From an uncultured Eisenbergiella sp. (GTDB taxonomy: Bacteria > Bacillota > Clostridia > Lachnospirales > Lachnospiraceae): a stretch of DNA of 54,601 bases. Shown here piece after piece: positions 8,677-18,800 of the stretch (positions within the stretch are counted from its first letter, which is position 1; each line of letters opens with the position of its first letter). Under the pieces are notes generated by a model. The model was not told the origin of the DNA, searched no databases, and worked only from the letters and a program-made list of their open reading frames with translations. The stretch is taken from assembly GCA_947627215.1 (NCBI GenBank), contig CANQVD010000025.1, positions 1 to 54,601 of the forward strand, in the 5' to 3' direction. The position numbers and the translations under genes are program-made.

Positions 8677-10479
8677 TTATCTGGTCCCCACCCGGCTGTC
8701 CTTTCTCTTTTCCTCTTCCGTCAGAGCGGCGTAATCCACCAGATCATGGTGCATCTTCGCCAGATCGTTCCGGCTGCTCTTCTCCCTTGAACCGCTGTAA
8801 ACGTATCCCTCCGCGCGCATATAGGCGTTCCATCTGCGATGCTCCAGCCGTTCTATGCCATCCCGTTCTGCCTCGGTCAGCTCACTTTCCGGCTTGTCGG
8901 CGCCCGGGATCCCGCACGCCGTCCGCGCGGCCCGATGGAGGGCCGAAGCGGTGGAGGAACGGTAATTATACTCATACTGCCAGAACTCTTCTTCTTTTCC
9001 CCATTTCTTATGGAGCCGGAGCGCCTCCTCCTCCAGTTCGGAATTGAGGATCACCTTTTCGGAAAAAGAGGACGCGATGTCCCCGATCCAGTCGATGTCA
9101 TAACGCTGTCCGCGGTAGTTCGTAAGGTCCCGCAGGGCCTCTTTTTCCTCTGAATCATAGACCACCGTCTGGATCACGGGCCTTATCCCCGCCCGCTCAA
9201 ACAGCATTCGCAGGTTCACTGCGGCTTTGACATTCACCGCGTCCGAGCCCAGCGCGATAAACACATAGGTCGCGTCCCGCATTCCGGCGATCTGATCCGC
9301 AAAAGTCCTGGTATCCGCATCCATTCCGGAATGAATCCGGATCGTATACTCCGCCTCTCCGAAGCGGATCACGCCATTATAGGCCTCCGACATCAGCTCC
9401 GGACAGAGCGCCTCAAACCGTTCTCCGGCCAAATCATCCCTGTCGAACGCGTCGATCCTGATGTGATAACCGTCCATCTGACAATACCAGGCCAGAGCCT
9501 TGACCATTTCGGTGCCGTGCAGGCCAAGGCCCAGCACCACCGCATGGATATTCCTGCCGTCCTCCGCCCTTTCGGCAGGGACCGCGTTTCGGAACAGCTC
9601 GGGGCCGTGCTCATAGAGCGTGCGGTTGATCAGCGACCGGACCTCATTGATCCGGCGCACCTTCATCGGGATGCTTCCCGTATGCGCCAGCAGAAGCTCT
9701 CCCTCGATCCCCGTTGAAAGAACATAGAGCCGGGAATGCGGAACGTTTCCGTAAGCCTGGATCAGCTTCAGCGCCTGCCCGATGTTTTCCGCCTCGTCCC
9801 CGCTGACCGCGAACAGATACAGGGGACACGACGTACTGTGAAGCTTCAGATTCAGCGCGAGGATATCCTTTTTGAAACAGATCCCTCCGATTTCCCCGGC
9901 CCTGTCCGACAGCGCCTGAGAATTCTCCCCGTCCCCGGGGAACACATCGGTAAAGACGATCAGCGATCCGGGATGATGCTTCCGGATATCGCCTGCCAGC
10001 GCCAGAGATTTTTCGTTCAGCCGGGAAAACAGATAAAGCGGCCTCCTCCTGCCCAGGAAAAAGCGGATGCGGGCGCCGGTATTCTGAAAGAGCAGCACCA
10101 GGAAGCCGAACGTGAAGACGGGATCGACGACAAACAGGACCGTCACCGCCGCAGAATACAGAGGCGCGATCCGCCCGACGGAGCCCGAAATGTATTCGAT
10201 GACGATTTCCGAATCGGCATCGATCGTAAACATCTTAAAGGTCCCCTGCAGCGCGAACAGAGCCGTTTTCAGTCCCCAAAGCTGCGCTCCCTCACAGATC
10301 AGGCCGTAGACGGGAAGCAGCAGGATATAGGAAGCGAGAAACAGCCCGACGAAGACAAGGTTGTATGGGGTGACGAGGGAAGCCGCCCTGAAATATGATT
10401 TTTTCCCGACGGCAAACGCGCCCGCCGCAGCCGCGGCGAACACAAGAAACGCCGCCGTCAGATAAACTGTCCAGTCCAT
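8677..10479 (-). CDS. Membrane protein with Rossmann-like domains and a C-terminal RyR domain
   Basis: A 600-aa protein of unknown function. Three hydrophobic segments are near residues 4-24, 38-60 and 105-131. Two Rossmann-like (TrkA-N-like) regions follow, near 145-260 (RPLYLFSRLNEKS then LIVFTDVF) and 310-460 (VVLGLGLHGTEM then DAFDRD). The last about 65 residues (from 534) form a RyR domain with the marks ERLEHRRWNAYMRAEGY, HHDLVDYAAL and EEEKRKD. No K+ channel filter (TxGYG) is seen, so channel activity is only a guess. Bacterial RyR domains occur with nucleotide-sensing and ion-transport modules. AGAGGT precedes the start. Neighbours are cell-wall enzymes (Ddh, amidase, lysozyme). Confidence 0.75.
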   Translation of the reverse strand: MDWTVYLTAAFLVFAAAAAGAFAVGKKSYFRAASLVTPYNLVFVGLFLASYILLLPVYGLICEGAQLWGLKTALFALQGTFKMFTIDADSEIVIEYISGSVGRIAPLYSAAVTVLFVVDPVFTFGFLVLLFQNTGARIRFFLGRRRPLYLFSRLNEKSLALAGDIRKHHPGSLIVFTDVFPGDGENSQALSDRAGEIGGICFKKDILALNLKLHSTSCPLYLFAVSGDEAENIGQALKLIQAYGNVPHSRLYVLSTGIEGELLLAHTGSIPMKVRRINEVRSLINRTLYEHGPELFRNAVPAERAEDGRNIHAVVLGLGLHGTEMVKALAWYCQMDGYHIRIDAFDRDDLAGERFEALCPELMSEAYNGVIRFGEAEYTIRIHSGMDADTRTFADQIAGMRDATYVFIALGSDAVNVKAAVNLRMLFERAGIRPVIQTVVYDSEEKEALRDLTNYRGQRYDIDWIGDIASSFSEKVILNSELEEEALRLHKKWGKEEEFWQYEYNYRSSTASALHRAARTACGIPGADKPESELTEAERDGIERLEHRRWNAYMRAEGYVYSGSREKSSRNDLAKMHHDLVDYAALTEEEKRKDSRVGTR

Positions 10480-10543
10480 GACTACCTCTGATCGTTTTCA
10501 TCGTGCGGACGCAGCGCGATGGGAAGCGTCCGCTCCGTCAGGA

Positions 10544-11530
10544 TCACAGCAGATGCGCCCGCAGCTCCTCCCCGCTCTTCGCGCTCAGATACGCAGGCGG
10601 AATATCGAACAGCGTCTTCGCGCCGCTCTGCCCTTCTGTGGACATCCGGTATGCCGCCCTGGCGCAGGCCGCCAGCACGGAGCCCGTGAATTCCGGATTG
10701 GAATCCAGCTTCAGGCTGTATTCGATCACCTGGGTGTGCTCCCCGCACAGGCCGGTCTTCCCGGTGCGAATGACGCTGCCGCCATGGGGCAGTCCGGCGT
10801 GATCGCGCAGCAGCTCCTCTTCGCTGATGAAATGCACCGTGGTGTCATAATCGGAAAAATAATTGGGCATGGTGACGATCTCCCGTTCAATCCGGGCTTT
10901 GTCCGCGCCCTCCTTCGCTACCACAAAGCATTCCCGCGTATGCTTCTGCCGCGTGGTCAGCTCCGGTGTCTCGCCGCGGCGCACCGCCTCCAGCGCCTCC
11001 GGCACCGGCACCGTATACTGTCTGGCGTCCGCCACGCCCTCGATCCGGCGGATGGCGTCGGAATGCCCCTGGGAAACGCCCCGGCCCCAGAAGGTGTAAT
11101 CCTTTCCGTCTGGAAGAATGCAGTCCGCATACAGCCGGTTTAAGGAGAACATGCCCGGATCCCAGCCGCAGGAAATGACGGCTACCTTACCGCCCTCCCT
11201 GGCCGCCTGATCCACCGCCGCGAAATGCGCCGGGATATTGGCGTGGGTATCGAAGCTGTCGATCACATTGTAATGGCGGGCGTACAGAGGCGTCTGCACC
11301 GGCAGATCCGTTGCGCTGCCGCCGCAGAGCATCAGGACGTCGATCTCCTCCCGCATGGTCCCCAGCGCATCAGCGGAAAGCACCCGAACGCCCTCCGATA
11401 CAGTCTTCACCGTTTCCGGCGCGCGGCGGGTAAAGACAGCCGCAAGCTCCAGATCCGGATTCTGCCGGATGGCGCTCTCCACGCCCTTTCCCAGATTTCC
11501 GTAACCCAAAATACCGATCCTTATCTTCAT
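10544..11530 (-). CDS. ddh: meso-Diaminopimelate D-dehydrogenase
   Basis: A cytoplasmic NADP-dependent enzyme that makes meso-diaminopimelate in one step from tetrahydrodipicolinate, feeding lysine and peptidoglycan synthesis. Marks are the nucleotide-binding IGILGYGNLGKGVE at residue 5, LCGGSATDLPVQTP near 90, SFDTHANIPAHF near 118 and SCGWDPGMFSLNR near 150. The start at 11530 has GGAAG close upstream and gives 328 aa, as expected for the family; the frame is open further upstream but without similarity. It follows a wall amidase gene and precedes the RyR gene. Confidence 0.96.
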   Translation of the reverse strand: MKIRIGILGYGNLGKGVESAIRQNPDLELAAVFTRRAPETVKTVSEGVRVLSADALGTMREEIDVLMLCGGSATDLPVQTPLYARHYNVIDSFDTHANIPAHFAAVDQAAREGGKVAVISCGWDPGMFSLNRLYADCILPDGKDYTFWGRGVSQGHSDAIRRIEGVADARQYTVPVPEALEAVRRGETPELTTRQKHTRECFVVAKEGADKARIEREIVTMPNYFSDYDTTVHFISEEELLRDHAGLPHGGSVIRTGKTGLCGEHTQVIEYSLKLDSNPEFTGSVLAACARAAYRMSTEGQSGAKTLFDIPPAYLSAKSGEELRAHLL

Positions 11531-11634
11531 CTCTTCTTCCTTTCCGCTGCCGGAGAAGCTCTTGTTCCGCCGCCGGAGAAAGCCGGCCTCTTCCCACTTA
11601 TGGGCAGCACCGGGCATTCCCTGCCCTGTTTTTC

Positions 11635-12462
11635 CTATACGCCCGCAGGGGCCTCCGCCCCGCCCGCAATATAATCCGCCAGATCCTTTTTCAACTGCTC
11701 CCAGGCGTCCTCGTGTTCCACATAATAGAGCGGGCATTTCTTCCCGCCCGCGTCGTAGTGCCGGCGAATATCCGATATGCTCAGGTCATATTCCTTCAGC
11801 AGCCAGCCCAGCAGCCGGATCAGCGACTGATAGGTGGCGTCCTCGAATTCCCCGCTTTCCTTCAGGTAACAGCATTCGATGGAGAGAGAATTGTAATTAT
11901 GCTCCTTCACCGCATAGCCGATCTCATCCAGCGGCAGGCACTGCACGATCTCGCCCTCGTAACCGATGACGAAATGAGCCGAAGCGGAGGTTTCGCCGGT
12001 GACGCCCAGATTCTCAAAATAACTCCGGTTCTGGGCCGCGCTGGTGCCCGCATTGGCCGTATAATGCACGAACAGCTCCGTCACCTCCGGCAGAGGCTCT
12101 CCCGGCCGGGAATATTCGTTGGGGGTGAGAAAATTCTCCTGGATCTCCGGCTTTGCCGAGCGGTTCTCGACGGGAGGCTCCGTCTCCTGCCGCATGACCT
12201 CCACCGCGTCCTCCTTTTGCTGCCGGTCCCACAGGAGGCTGCTGGCCTTCCAGATCCCGAAAACAGCGCCGGCCAGGATGAGGACAAAAACCGCCGCGGA
12301 CACGCACCGGACGATCATCACCTGCCTGCGCCGCTTTTTCCGTCTGGCTTCCCTTCTGGCCCTCTGCCTGGCAATATCTCCGGGATGCGTCTCCCGGCGC
12401 TCCCGTTTCGCCCCGTTTTCCCGCCCAATAATCTCCAGCTCGTCCCTATCCTGTGTACGCAT
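11635..12462 (-). CDS. N-acetylmuramoyl-L-alanine amidase (Amidase_2/PGRP fold), membrane-anchored
   Basis: A very basic cytoplasmic N-terminus (RRKKRRR cluster), one membrane segment (about residues 50-70) and an outside amidase_2 domain. The zinc ligands are visible: His in LFVHYTAN, His in RRHYDAG and Cys in GKKCPLYY; SASAHFVIG and DEIGYAV are further family marks. It would cut the bond between muramic acid and the stem peptide. The ATG at 12462 has GGGGAG seven bases upstream; an ATG at 12477 is possible. A GTG at 12534 is excluded by the promoter placed there. Confidence 0.85.
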   Translation of the reverse strand: MRTQDRDELEIIGRENGAKRERRETHPGDIARQRARREARRKKRRRQVMIVRCVSAAVFVLILAGAVFGIWKASSLLWDRQQKEDAVEVMRQETEPPVENRSAKPEIQENFLTPNEYSRPGEPLPEVTELFVHYTANAGTSAAQNRSYFENLGVTGETSASAHFVIGYEGEIVQCLPLDEIGYAVKEHNYNSLSIECCYLKESGEFEDATYQSLIRLLGWLLKEYDLSISDIRRHYDAGGKKCPLYYVEHEDAWEQLKKDLADYIAGGAEAPAGV

Positions 12463-12524
12463 AAAACCGCTCCCCATCATAAGCAATTTCCCGCCGCTGT
12501 CGAAAACAGTCGGTCTCTGAAAAT

Positions 12525-12533
12525 ATTTTATCA
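12525..12533 (-). promoter_or_regulatory. Extended -10 promoter for the amidase operon
   Basis: The minus strand reads TGATAAAAT, an extended -10 element (TGn plus TAAAAT), with no good -35. A start of transcription near 12518 would leave a leader of about 55 bases before the amidase ATG. The surrounding DNA is A+T-rich compared with its neighbours and includes a TTCTTAAGAA palindrome. Confidence 0.45.
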
Positions 12534-12609
12534 CTGGAAGCGGTACGAGAATTTAAACAAATCGTAAATATTTCTTAAGAATACGGTTTCGCATGACGGT
12601 CCGGGACCT

Positions 12610-12657
12610 CCCCGCGCCGCCTCCCGGGTCCTCCGGGGTCCAGGAGGCGGCGCGGGG
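12610..12657 (-). terminator. Perfect 15-bp G+C hairpin after aspS
   Basis: The arms CCCCGCGCCGCCTCC (12610-12624) and its exact complement (12643-12657) enclose an 18-base loop, 12 bases past the aspS stop. No T-run follows on the minus strand. It probably ends or stabilises the hisS-aspS transcript. Confidence 0.5.
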
Positions 12658-12669
12658 GACAGCCGGGCG

Positions 12670-14457
12670 TTACTGCGCTTCTGTGATCCCGATCCCCAAT
12701 TCCGCAAGCTGCTTTTCGTCCACCGTATTCGGGCACTCCGTCATCAGGCAGGAGGCGTCCTTGACCTTCGGGAAGGCGATGACGTCGCGGATGCTCTCCG
12801 CGCCGGTCAGCTCCATGCACAGACGGTCCAGCCCGTAGGCCAACCCCGCGTGAGGGGGCACGCCGTATTTGAAAGCGTCCAGCAGGAACCCGAACTGCTC
12901 GTGGGCCTTCTCTTTCGTGAAGCCCAGCGCCTCGAACATCCGCTCCTGCACGTCGTCCTGAAAGATACGGACGCTGCCGCCGCCGATCTCCACGCCGTTT
13001 AAGACGATGTCATAGGCCTTGGCCCGCACGCTGCCCGGATCGCTCTCCAGCCGGTCCAGATCCTCCTCCATGGGCATGGTGAAGGGATGGTGCATGGCCA
13101 CGTAGCGCCCTTCCTCCTCGGAATATTCAAACTGCGGAAATTCCACCACCCAGAGGAAATCGAACCGGCTGTGGTCGATCAGGCCCATCTGCTCGCCCAG
13201 CTCCAGGCGCAGAGCACCCAGCACGCTCCAGACGATATTGTTCTTATCCGCGGCGAACAGCAGCAGATCGCCAGGCTGTCCGTCCATGGCCTTTACCAGC
13301 GCGGCCAACTGCTCTTCCGTCAGGAATTTGGCAAAGGAGGATTTGTAACTGCCGTCCTCCTGCACCGCCAGATACGCCAGTCCTTTGGCCCCGTACCCTT
13401 TGGCGAAATCCACCAGCGCGTCGATCTTCTTTCTGGGCATGGCCGCCTGTCCCCTGGCGTTGATGCCGCGGACGGAGCCGCCCGCCGCCAGCGCGCCCGT
13501 GAACACGGAAAAGCCGCAGTCCTTCACGGTTTCGGAAACATCCACCAGCTCCATGCCAAACCGGGTGTCCGGCTTATCGGAGCCGTAACGGTTCATAGCG
13601 TCGATCCACTTCATCCGCGGGAAGGGAACCTTTACCTCCAGGCCGATGGCCTCCCGGCAGAGATACTGGAGCAGACGCTCGTTCACCTCGATGACGTCGT
13701 CCACATCCACAAAGGAAAGCTCCATATCGATCTGCGTGAACTCCGGCTGCCGGTTCGCCCGCAGATCCTCGTCCCTAAAGCACCTGGCGATCTGGAAATA
13801 ACGGTCATAGCCGGAGCACATCAGAAGCTGCTTGAAAAGCTGCGGGGACTGGGGCAGCGCATAGAACGTGCCGGGATGCACGCGGCTGGGCACCAGATAA
13901 TCCCGGGCTCCCTCCGGCGTGGACTTGCACAGGATCGGCGTCTCGATCTCCAGAAAGCCCTCATCCGTCAGGAAACGGCGCACCGCCGCGCAGATTTTGC
14001 TGCGCAGGATGATCTTCTCCTGCAGATCCGGCCTTCTCAGATCCAGATACCGATATTTCAGACGGATCTCCTCCTTGGTCCTGGAATTGGACTCGATGGG
14101 GAACGGCGGCGTCAGCGCCTCGGAAAGCACCCGTACCTCTTTGGCCCGCACCTCGATCTCGCCGGTGGCCAGGTTCTCGTTCACCGCGCCGGAGCGCCTT
14201 TCCACCCGGCCCACCACGGCCACCACATATTCGCTGCGCAGACGCTCCGCCTTGGCGAAGCTTTCGCTGCCGCAGTCCGCTTCTTCAAAGATGATCTGCA
14301 AAAGTCCCGAGCGGTCCCGCAGATCCACAAAGATGATGCCGCCCTTATTCCTCTGTTTTGCCACCCAGCCCATGACGGTGACCGTCTGCCCCGCATTGGC
14401 GGCGGACAGTTCCCCGCACCGGCAGGTGCGCTTCAAACCTTTCATTGTCTCTGCCAT
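12670..14457 (-). CDS. aspS: Aspartate--tRNA ligase
   Basis: A bacterial-type class II aminoacyl-tRNA synthetase of full length (595 aa). It has an OB-fold anticodon-binding domain (about 15-105), class II motif 1 near 150-175, motif 2 in FQIARCFRDEDLRANRQPEF (near 215-235), a GAD insertion domain (about 290-420) and motif 3 with GLAYGLDRLCMEL near 555. It charges tRNA-Asp, and in organisms without AsnRS may also charge tRNA-Asn. It lies 10 bases after hisS in one operon, a common clostridial arrangement. Confidence 0.98.
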   Translation of the reverse strand: MAETMKGLKRTCRCGELSAANAGQTVTVMGWVAKQRNKGGIIFVDLRDRSGLLQIIFEEADCGSESFAKAERLRSEYVVAVVGRVERRSGAVNENLATGEIEVRAKEVRVLSEALTPPFPIESNSRTKEEIRLKYRYLDLRRPDLQEKIILRSKICAAVRRFLTDEGFLEIETPILCKSTPEGARDYLVPSRVHPGTFYALPQSPQLFKQLLMCSGYDRYFQIARCFRDEDLRANRQPEFTQIDMELSFVDVDDVIEVNERLLQYLCREAIGLEVKVPFPRMKWIDAMNRYGSDKPDTRFGMELVDVSETVKDCGFSVFTGALAAGGSVRGINARGQAAMPRKKIDALVDFAKGYGAKGLAYLAVQEDGSYKSSFAKFLTEEQLAALVKAMDGQPGDLLLFAADKNNIVWSVLGALRLELGEQMGLIDHSRFDFLWVVEFPQFEYSEEEGRYVAMHHPFTMPMEEDLDRLESDPGSVRAKAYDIVLNGVEIGGGSVRIFQDDVQERMFEALGFTKEKAHEQFGFLLDAFKYGVPPHAGLAYGLDRLCMELTGAESIRDVIAFPKVKDASCLMTECPNTVDEKQLAELGIGITEAQ

Positions 14458-14467
14458 GACTTCCTCC

Positions 14468-15730
14468 TTATTTCAGCGGGTCCCGATAGAACTCCACGAA
14501 TTCCTCATAGCCCTCTTTGGTCAGTTGCTCCTTCTGGAACTTTTTATTCTTGTTCATGCGGGCCACCAGCACCTGAGAGCCGTCCTGTCTGGCCCGCTGC
14601 GCCCCGGCGATGACCTCGCAGAGCCGCTGCCCCGCCACGCCCTTTTCCACCAGATAGGCGATCTTCTTCGGCTGCCCCGGAATCGTAAAGCCGCTCTCCT
14701 GCAGGAGCAGGATGATCCGCTCGAAGCCGATGGAAAAGCCGCAGGCCGGCACGTCATTGCCCGTGAATCTGCCGATCATCTTATCGTAACGTCCGCCGCC
14801 CGCGCAGCTTACGCCCAGACCCGGCATGACGATCTCAAAGATCGTGCCCGTGTAATAGGACATGCCCCGCACCAGCGTGGGATCGAAAACGATCTCAAAA
14901 TCAGAGGAGCCGGTGGCCTTCACGCCGTCGATGATCTCCCGCAGGTTCTGCCCGATCTCCGGCTCCAGGAAATCGCCCAGCCTCTCCGTCAGCCACGCGA
15001 TGCCGTCCGCCGTCCCCTGCTCCAGCCCGGAAAACAGCGCCATGTATTTCTCCACGGATTCCTTTGAAAAGCCGCTCTCCTCCAGCTCCCTCGCCACGCC
15101 TTCGGCGCCGATCTTGTCCATCTTGTCCAGAATGATGAACACCGTATCATAGAAGTCCTCCGGGAAACCGCTGTAAGCGGCCATGGCTTTCAGGATCCGC
15201 CGTTCATTGATGCGGACCTGAAACCCGCGAAAGCCCAGCCGCCCCAGCGTGGTGGTGGTGGCCAGGATCAGCTCGATCTCCGCCAGATTGGAGGGTTCTC
15301 CCAAAATATCGATATCGCACTGCATGAACTGGCGGTAACGCCCCTTCTGCGGCCGATCCGCCCGCCATACATTGCCGATCTGCAGCGCCTTGAAGGGAGA
15401 CGGCAGATCATTGGCGTGATTAGCGTAAAAACGCGCCAGCGGCACGGTCAGATCGTAGCGCAGACCGCCGTCCGCCAGATCCGCCTCCTCCTGCGCCGTT
15501 TCCAGATTCAGCTTTTCTCCCCGCTTTAAGATCTTGAAGATCAGCTTTTCGTTCTCTCCGCCCTGTTTGCTGCTCAGATTGCCGATGCTTTCCACACAGG
15601 GGGTCTCAATGGATGTGAAACCGAACTTTCCGTAGGTGTCCTTGATCACGCCGATGCAGTAGTCCCGCAGTTGCATTTCCGCAGGCAGAATATCCCGCAT
15701 GCCGGTGACCGGTTTTTTATTCAGTGCCAT
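14468..15730 (-). CDS. hisS: Histidine--tRNA ligase
   Basis: Class II synthetase for tRNA-His, 420 aa from the ATG at 15730, which has AGAGGA upstream. Visible are the N-terminal PVTGMRDILP block, motif 2 (YRQFMQCDIDILG, near 120), the HisRS-specific LVRGMSYYTGTIFE (near 255) and AGGGRYDKMIGRF, motif 3 with FSIGFERI, and the C-terminal anticodon-binding domain. The stretch upstream shows no T-box antiterminator sequence. Transcription can start from a consensus promoter lying inside the end of the GH115 gene. Confidence 0.98.
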   Translation of the reverse strand: MALNKKPVTGMRDILPAEMQLRDYCIGVIKDTYGKFGFTSIETPCVESIGNLSSKQGGENEKLIFKILKRGEKLNLETAQEEADLADGGLRYDLTVPLARFYANHANDLPSPFKALQIGNVWRADRPQKGRYRQFMQCDIDILGEPSNLAEIELILATTTTLGRLGFRGFQVRINERRILKAMAAYSGFPEDFYDTVFIILDKMDKIGAEGVARELEESGFSKESVEKYMALFSGLEQGTADGIAWLTERLGDFLEPEIGQNLREIIDGVKATGSSDFEIVFDPTLVRGMSYYTGTIFEIVMPGLGVSCAGGGRYDKMIGRFTGNDVPACGFSIGFERIILLLQESGFTIPGQPKKIAYLVEKGVAGQRLCEVIAGAQRARQDGSQVLVARMNKNKKFQKEQLTKEGYEEFVEFYRDPLK

Positions 15731-15846
15731 AGTTCCTCTCATTCCGCCGCCTGCGCGGCCTGACTTTTCATCCCGTCCGTACGCTCCGGAAGGAAGCCGC
15801 AGGAAACACGCCGTGCCCGGCACTGGCGGCCCCGCTTCTAAAGACC

Positions 15847-15874
15847 ATTATATTTTTGCAGGACGAAATGTCAA
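15847..15874 (-). promoter_or_regulatory. Consensus sigma-A promoter for hisS-aspS inside the GH115 3' end
   Basis: On the minus strand TTGACA (15869-15874) and TATAAT (15847-15852) are both perfect and spaced by 16 bases. They overlap the last codons of GH115 (encoding LTFRPAKI and the TAA stop). Transcription would begin near 15840, about 110 bases before hisS. Confidence 0.85.
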
Positions 15875-18800
15875 GCCGGAGTTTTTTTCTGTGCCCCCGC
15901 GTTCTGCTCTGTCCATGTCCGCACACTCCGGTTTCCCCGCGCCCGTACAGACGCTCTCCGCAGGCCCCAGATAAGCGCTCCGACGCGCGCCGTCCCGGCT
16001 GATCACGATCCGCTCCAGCACCGCTCCGGCCTCCAGCGCTCCGACGGTCAGCTCCCACTGCCCGGCCTCAAAGAAGTCCGAAAAGCCCGTGCTCCTTTCC
16101 TGATCCAGCACGCCGGACGACCATCTCGGATCCCCCGGCTCTCCCGCCCGGAAATCCGCGGGCACCAGGGTGAGAATCCGCTCTTTCTTCCTTCCGCCGC
16201 CCTGTGTGCGTACCGCCAGACGGATCGGTCTGCCGTGCTCCGTCGGATTCGTGGGCGCGGCGATGAGATCCACCCGGTATTCTCCGGGCTTTTCCAGATA
16301 AAAACGCCAGGTCAGCTCCGGTTTTTCCCCGTCTTCCGAAAAAGCAGCGGTGGACGGCGCCACCTTGACCGCGCTTCCGTATTTCCCATATCCCTTCAGG
16401 ATCCGGAAGCCGCCCTTTTCCGTGTCCTTTTTTTCGCAGAAACGGGCCGCGTTCATGGCGATCACGCCGTTTTTCTCCAGAAACGTCCGCGGCAAAAGAT
16501 CCCCGGCGGGCGCCTTTCCCCAGATGTCCGCCGCGGCCAGCGTCTCGCCGTCAGAGATCAGAAGCCGTACTTTCTTCGCTTCTGCCGGAAGCGCCTTCGG
16601 CACGCAGATCAGCCAAATCTTTTCCAGCAGAGACGTCCTGCCCGCCGCGGGCAGCGTCCGGAAAAATTCCAGGGATGTCTCCGCGCCTTCCCGCATGGCG
16701 GTCCCTTCCGCTTTCGTCCCGTTTGCGGCAGTCGCTTTCGCCCCGTTTGCGGCAGCCTCCCTCGCCCCATCCTGCGCGGCGTCGGCCTTTTCCCGGGCGA
16801 TCAGCAGCCAGGGCGGAAGCGGCCCGCCGTCCTCGGACCGGATCTCATAGGAAACGACGCCGGTCCCGGTATTGGCGATCTCCAGACATACCTCTTTGCA
16901 GCCCGCGTACTGAAAATCCGGCACCTCCAGAACGATGGGCGCGCCGTAATTTTTCGTGGCCGTCCGTTCCTCATCCGCCCGGGACACGCTCATCCGCGGA
17001 CGGGCAACGGGCTCCACCCGCATGAGGACCGGATAACGGCAGTCATCCTCGTTCCACTTGGTGAAACCGATATGGCTGGCCAACTGCATCCCGTTCCATC
17101 TGCCGCCTCCAAAAGCGCTCCATTCCTCTGCCAGCTCCCGGTCCCGCCGGATGCAGGCCGCGGACAGCTCCGCGTACGCGTTGGCCACGGTCCTTCCCTG
17201 TGCCGCATAATGCTGATTCTTTCCGGCATACAGATGCATTTTCAGAAGGTTCATACTGGCTACGGCCGGATAATGCACCATGCTGTAATAGGCCCCGGCC
17301 GGCGTTTCCGGCCGGATATCCGCGGCCTTCGGCAACTGTGGCGGAAGGGCCTTCTGCCCGGACAGCGCCAGAAGCGCCCGCAGATTTTCCTCCGACCGCC
17401 TTTCCACATCCTTCGCCAGCGCCAGCATCCGGTCCGTTTCCCCATAATGACAGGGATGGTAAATGCCAGCGTGAAGCGCCTCCGGGCGGCGCAGGGCGTT
17501 GATGTCGATATAATCCGTGAATATGCCGGCGATCCGCTCCCGCAGCGCAGCGTCCGCGGCCGGGAAGCAGCGCTGTGCCCACTGCGCTGTATATTCCCGT
17601 GCGCTGTCCGGATTCCCTGTTCCCCATTTGTCAAAATCCCAGGCCAGCGCCATAAAGTAGGTCAGCGGCACCTCATGGAATTTCACATCTCCCACGTTGA
17701 CGATCCAGACGTTCCGGATGCCGTATTCATAGGCCTGGCCCATCTGCTCCCAGATCCGCGTAAGGGGTGTGGAATCCACCCACTCATAGGAAATGGGCGC
17801 GCCGTGGTAGTCGAGATGGTAATACATCCCGAACCCGCCCTTCCGGTCCCGGATTTCTTCCGTCGGCAGGGTGCGCATCTGTCCGTAATTGTCCTCGCAG
17901 AGCATACAGGTCACGCCCTCCAGACCGTCCCAGTCTTTCAGCCCCGGCGTCTTCTCGTCCCCGTAAAAATAGGCCTCCACTTCCTTATAAAGGGCCAGAA
18001 GCAGCGGCGGCTCGCCGCTCTCCCGCTTCACATGCCGCCGGATCAGTTCCCGCTGTACGGTGATGATGCGCTTCAAAAGCTCCACATTTTCCGTCACCGT
18101 GGCCTCCGGTCCCAGCATACAGGAATCGTACTCGCCCCGCATGCCGATGGTGATCATGTTGTCGTATTTTCCGCTTCTTTTGAGGGCATCCTCCCAATAG
18201 CGGGTCAGCCCCTTTTCATTGGTATAAAAATTCCACGCGTCCCCGTAGGGGCTGTCGGGCCCGCAGACCTTTTTCCATTCCTCGCTGGCCCGCAGACAGG
18301 GCTCGTGATGGGAATAGCCCATGACCACGCCGTAAAGGTCCGCCAGCTCCTCGTTGGCGCTGCCGGGCCCGTCCAGCGGGAACGACGCGCTCCACATCGC
18401 CGGCCAGAGATAATTGCCCTTCATCCGCAGCAGAAACTCGAACACCGTATCGTAGCACGCCGCGTTGAAGCCGCCGAAATGCTCCGTCGCCCAGCTTCCG
18501 AAGCAGGGCCACTCGTCATTGATGAAAAATCCCCGATAACGGACGGAAGGCTCTTTGGAAACCGTCTCGATGTCCGGACCGATCGTGACGGATTCCCGTT
18601 TCTGCGGCGCCGCATCCCCAAAGCAGCACAGCGGCGTGACGCCGATGTATTCGGACAGCGAAAACATCCCGTAGATCGTGCCCCGCTTATCGCTGCCGCA
18701 GATCAAAAGAATCTGTTCCAGCTCCCGGGGCCATTCAAAGGCCGCATCCGCTCCGCCGCACAGACCGGCCGCATCCGCCCCGTGCGGCGGCTCCGCATTC

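Noticed and set aside
12463-12534. A longer N-terminus of the amidase from GTG at 12534
   Set aside because: The codon sits on the predicted extended -10 promoter and has no ribosome site; ATG at 12462 has GGGGAG.
15731-15846. A T-box leader before hisS
   Set aside because: The region is short and lacks the conserved T-box sequence and a following terminator.
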